Assembly (NCBI GenBank): GCA_011775825.1
Contig: JAABYK010000484.1
Location: 12,588 to 19,729, forward strand
Length of the DNA stretch: 7,142 bases
Source: Candidatus Zhuqueibacterota bacterium
GTDB lineage: Bacteria; Zhuqueibacterota; Zhuqueibacteria; Oceanimicrobiales; Oceanimicrobiaceae
Reading direction: 5' to 3'
The translations under genes were made by a program, and so were the position numbers. The notes beneath the pieces were generated by a model. That model did no database searches. It was not told the origin of the DNA and saw only the letters and a program-made list of their open reading frames with translations. This document shows, one piece after another, positions 5,146 through 7,142 of the stretch; the first letter of the stretch is position 1; every line of letters starts with the position of its first letter.

Positions 5146-5305
5146 TGCACCTGCATGGTTTCACTGCTGGGTAATTCAATCTTTACCGTCGGCCCGGCCG
5201 GTCCAAAGCTGGTGAAAGCCATTACGACCACTCAGCCATTGAAACTCAACATCCTGGCTGGCGATACATGCGACCTCTGCGGTCGTAATGAAAATCCTTC
5301 GCATG

Positions 5306-5340
5306 TAACTTTACTAAACTTTCAAAGTTTAGTAAAGTTA
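5306..5340. repeat. Perfect 35-base palindrome (17-bp arms, single central base)
   Basis: TAACTTTACTAAACTTT (5306-5322) is followed by C and its exact complement to 5340. Both arms match at all 17 positions, and the flanking bases (G on each side) do not pair. It lies between the convergent toxin and glycosyltransferase genes, 33 bases before the stop codon of the latter. RNA from either strand would fold into the same long AU-rich hairpin, so it may end transcripts from both sides, although no T-run follows. It may also be a dispersed mobile palindrome: the ACTTT/AAAGT-core motif is familiar from intergenic repeats in this bacterial group. The remaining bases 5146-5305 show no supported gene. 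Confidence 0.85.
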
Positions 5341-5372
5341 GTGATTCCACATCATCTGTCAGGCCGCTCATT

Positions 5373-6635
5373 CTATTCGGTTATGTCGTCGTAATAATGG
5401 ACCTCTTCGTCCCAGCGCTGAATGAGATAACCCTTGGCCTGTTCAAACTTTTCGGCCTGTTCCTCGACCAGAGCTTCAGCTTCTTCGTTATTCATGTCCT
5501 TTGTGCGATTAACAAACGAAGCCACGCGAGCAAAATAGAGCGGCGTCATCAATCGCACCATCAAGCGCCGGTTTCCTTTCCAATGATGAAAAGCAGCGGC
5601 CAGATCGTAAAGAATCCTGGCCCACATTTCCGTTTTCAGCAAGAAGTCCTTTTCTTCCTTTTTGACGAGGTCCTCGATGATCTGCCAATTGTCTGCGGCA
5701 ATGATTTTCTTCCAGACTTCCCCGTAATTGCTGTAGCCGATCTTGAAATCCTCTATGAGCTTAACAAGATTCACCGAAAAGGGTTGCGGTTCCACATTGA
5801 GTTCCGGACCGATGATGGGCGTCGGCTTGCTGCCTCTCACCGATTTCCAAACGTTTTCGTATTCTTGCATCAGCGAAAGCAGCGTAAACACCACTTGTCG
5901 GAACATGGGCCCCAGAGCCTCGGCTGGGTCTTTCACATCGTGAATTTTCACACCTAAATTGGCTTGAGCGCATTTGGCTTTGTGAACCATTGCCGTAGTG
6001 GTCAACCAGATGTCGATCCCGAAACGAGCGACATCGGTTTCCCAGACGTCCTGCGCAATGTATTTCTGAATGAGTGGCAAGGAAAAGGCAAAATCGCCGC
6101 CAATTGGCTGCCGCACCCGATACCCGTAAAGCGCCCGGGTGAGATTGTAAACAATGTTGTTGGTAATGGTGCCATCGTATTTGTACCGTTTGTAGTAGGG
6201 CGCAATGTAGTCATAGGAATCATTCAAAACCGGGTCGACCATGCACTTGACCCAATCAGGCGTGATGGATCGCAAATCCGAGTCGAACATGACGCAAACT
6301 TTGGCCTGGGCCAGACTGGCGGCTTCGAAGATTTGTCGAACCGCCGAACCTTTTCCGGGAATGCCACGATAGATGGAAATGATGCGCTCGATCCACGGAC
6401 TCGCTTCCAATTCGTCGCCTTCTTCACGAGTGTCATCCACGGAACCGCCATCAGCGACCATGACAATACACTTGCGATTGGGATAATGCAGCGCCAAGCC
6501 GTCCTCAACCGTTTTGATGACATGAGAAATGGTCGCTTCATTATTGAAACAAGGTATGCCCACCAGGATATCCGTTTCCCCCAGACGTTCCAAGCGTCTG
6601 CGCGTGGGTTGACGTATGGCTGTGCTAAACCTCAT
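5373..6635 (-). CDS. GT-A glycosyltransferase resembling mannosylglycerate / glucosyl-3-phosphoglycerate synthase
   Basis: I set the start at ATG 6635 because AGGAG lies seven bases upstream; this gives 420 residues. A longer frame from 6752 adds 39 low-complexity residues without a ribosome site. Residues 22-45 (DILVGIPCFNNEATISHVIK) open a GT-A nucleotide-sugar fold. MVADGGSVDDT is at 59-69, IPGKGS at 92-97, the metal-binding Asp-Ser-Asp at 118-120, PIGGDFAFS at 177-185, FGIDIW at 205-210, and His 232 in KIHDV is the likely third metal ligand. PGKG, the D-x-D, (P)-x-GG-(D/E), GID and the late His together follow mannosylglycerate synthase (GT78) and GpgS (GT81), retaining enzymes that make compatible solutes. 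The C-terminal ~170 residues are helical. I infer a sugar-glycerate or related glycoside product; the donor (GDP-mannose or UDP/NDP-glucose) cannot be read from the sequence. No membrane segments. The gene appears intact. Confidence 0.8.
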   Translation of the reverse strand: MRFSTAIRQPTRRRLERLGETDILVGIPCFNNEATISHVIKTVEDGLALHYPNRKCIVMVADGGSVDDTREEGDELEASPWIERIISIYRGIPGKGSAVRQIFEAASLAQAKVCVMFDSDLRSITPDWVKCMVDPVLNDSYDYIAPYYKRYKYDGTITNNIVYNLTRALYGYRVRQPIGGDFAFSLPLIQKYIAQDVWETDVARFGIDIWLTTTAMVHKAKCAQANLGVKIHDVKDPAEALGPMFRQVVFTLLSLMQEYENVWKSVRGSKPTPIIGPELNVEPQPFSVNLVKLIEDFKIGYSNYGEVWKKIIAADNWQIIEDLVKKEEKDFLLKTEMWARILYDLAAAFHHWKGNRRLMVRLMTPLYFARVASFVNRTKDMNNEEAEALVEEQAEKFEQAKGYLIQRWDEEVHYYDDITE

Positions 6636-6638
6636 AAC

Positions 6639-6648
6639 ATGTCTCCTA
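6639..6648 (-). promoter_or_regulatory. Ribosome binding site fixing the glycosyltransferase start
   Basis: On the - strand, ATAGGAGAC ends seven bases before ATG 6635, with AGGAG as a good Shine-Dalgarno match. It favours this ATG over the in-frame ATG 6752. It also indicates that this host uses Shine-Dalgarno initiation at least sometimes. Confidence 0.75.
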
Positions 6649-6753
6649 TTTTTTTGTTTCTTTGGATCTATATCGGCTTGGCGATCACCTGCGGACGCCG
6701 AAGTCGGCCGGTAGGTGCATTTAGAAGCCCATCTTCGGTCAGGAACCTGCAAA

Positions 6754-7142
6754 CTACCCCGAGACAGGAATCCATAGCACCCCGGCGTCGTAGTCGACCG
6801 TCCAGACGAAGCGTGAAAGGATGTCGGATCCTACTCCCGCCAGAATCGGCTGCGGCAGATCGGGGTCGATGGCAGTCTGGTCAACCTCCTTCGCGCTCAG
6901 CACCTCAAATGACAGATCACCAATGCGCAAGCTATTGATCGTAACGCCCTGGGGCCTTCGTTCTAGCGCCAAGGCAGAAGCGAGGGTCGGGTTGATGACA
7001 GTTCGACTCTTGCCAGTGTCGAGCTCGAGCAGCACTTCCCGATCCTCGATCGTGCCTCGTACCAGAATCAGCATCGGATGCCGACTAGATCTGACCAACG
7101 CGACTTGTCGAAAACCTGGCACGGTATCGGGAAGCGTCGCGG
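6754..7142 (-). CDS. Retropepsin-like aspartyl protease, C-terminal domain (5' partial)
   Basis: The frame is open to the window edge and ends at TAG 6756-6754. GTG 7122 could be called as a start, but the reading continues upstream, so the gene is truncated by the window. The visible ~128 residues form one clan AA aspartyl protease domain. MLILVRGTIEDREVLLELDT leads into the catalytic DTG motif, here Asp-Thr-Gly-Lys-Ser-Arg-Thr-Val-Ile. Next come the flap-like region with INSLRIGDLSFEVLSAKEVD, then ILAGVGSDILSRFVWTVDYD and the closing GVLWIP, matching the G-(I/V)-x-G-x-D-x-L-x-x-x-x-(V/I)-x-(I/V)-D-Y ending of PF13650/PF13975-type proteins. One catalytic Asp per domain means it acts as a dimer or pairs with a second domain upstream. 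Periplasmic or membrane location is usual but not visible here. It ends 118 bases upstream of the glycosyltransferase on the same strand, so the two may be co-transcribed. Confidence 0.8.
   Translation of the reverse strand, partial: ATLPDTVPGFRQVALVRSSRHPMLILVRGTIEDREVLLELDTGKSRTVINPTLASALALERRPQGVTINSLRIGDLSFEVLSAKEVDQTAIDPDLPQPILAGVGSDILSRFVWTVDYDAGVLWIPVSG

Noticed and set aside
3223..5268. The 13-base sequence GGCTGGCGATACA occurs at 3223-3235 and 5256-5268, the first copy next to the cyclase frameshift
   Set aside because: One shared 13-mer is not surprising by chance in a window of this size, and no longer homology extends from it.
5155..5394. 79-residue + strand open frame containing GPAGPKLVKAITTTQPLKLN
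   Set aside because: It runs through the perfect palindrome and into the 3' end of the opposite gene, with no ribosome site or recognised family. A gene remnant in 5160-5300 is possible but not supported.
5397..5957. A 186-residue + strand open frame
   Set aside because: It is antisense to the helical C-terminal half of the glycosyltransferase. The apparent protein is a by-product of that gene's codon use.
5964..6938. A 324-residue + strand open frame
   Set aside because: It lies opposite the glycosyltransferase and protease, whose motifs are unmistakable on the - strand, and shows no family motif of its own.

Overview
The window looks like chromosome from a Gram-negative bacterium of the Fibrobacterota-Chlorobiota-Bacteroidota region or a related candidate phylum (Calditrichota, Ignavibacteria or KSB1-like). 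The main evidence is a type IX secretion (T9SS) sorting domain with the motif FQNYPNPFNPSTTIEF. A strand-alternating C-terminus typical of outer-membrane proteins and a CHASE2-type cyclase also fit. At least two genes have a usable purine-rich ribosome site, which argues against a classical Bacteroidia host. The assignment is inferred from motifs only.

Layout on the + strand: bases 1-429 are the 3' end of a probable outer-membrane beta-barrel protein. Bases 554-1400 hold a badly damaged secreted-protein gene. A remnant resembling a murein-endopeptidase domain is fused to a jellyroll-like domain with a T9SS tail, and it carries a frameshift and apparent internal deletions. Bases 1401-1890 are non-coding and rich in repeats: a hairpin, a dispersed REP-like element, and a strictly periodic 21-bp degenerate tandem array of nine units.

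On the - strand, 4382-1891 is a two-gene signalling operon: a DUF4384-like protein, then, 7 bases on, a CHASE2/three-TM/class III nucleotide cyclase. Both are broken here. The DUF4384-like gene has one frameshift. The cyclase has one frameshift and an amber stop where the family usually has Tyr. Repairing one base at each frameshift and reading the amber as Tyr gives proteins of 172 and 655 residues. A short + strand open frame at 4353-4544 overlaps the start of this operon and may mark a rearrangement junction.

Bases 4622-5145 on the + strand are an intact type II toxin-antitoxin pair (PF09720-like antitoxin and RelE/ParE toxin, overlapping, with a TTG toxin start) behind an AT-rich promoter region. 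A perfect 35-base palindrome at 5306-5340 separates it from the convergent gene. On the - strand, 6635-5373 is an intact GT-A glycosyltransferase resembling mannosylglycerate or glucosyl-3-phosphoglycerate synthases. Upstream of it, the 3' end of a retropepsin-like aspartyl protease runs off the window edge.

Two features stand out. Frame-disrupting lesions cluster in 554-4400, while 4600-7142 is intact. Both convergent intergenic regions carry conspicuous repeats. A consensus of raw reads is needed to tell genuine decay from sequencing error. I did not find a clear new defence or mobile system. The best candidates for undescribed biology are the DUF4384-CHASE2 cyclase pair and the 21-bp phased array.
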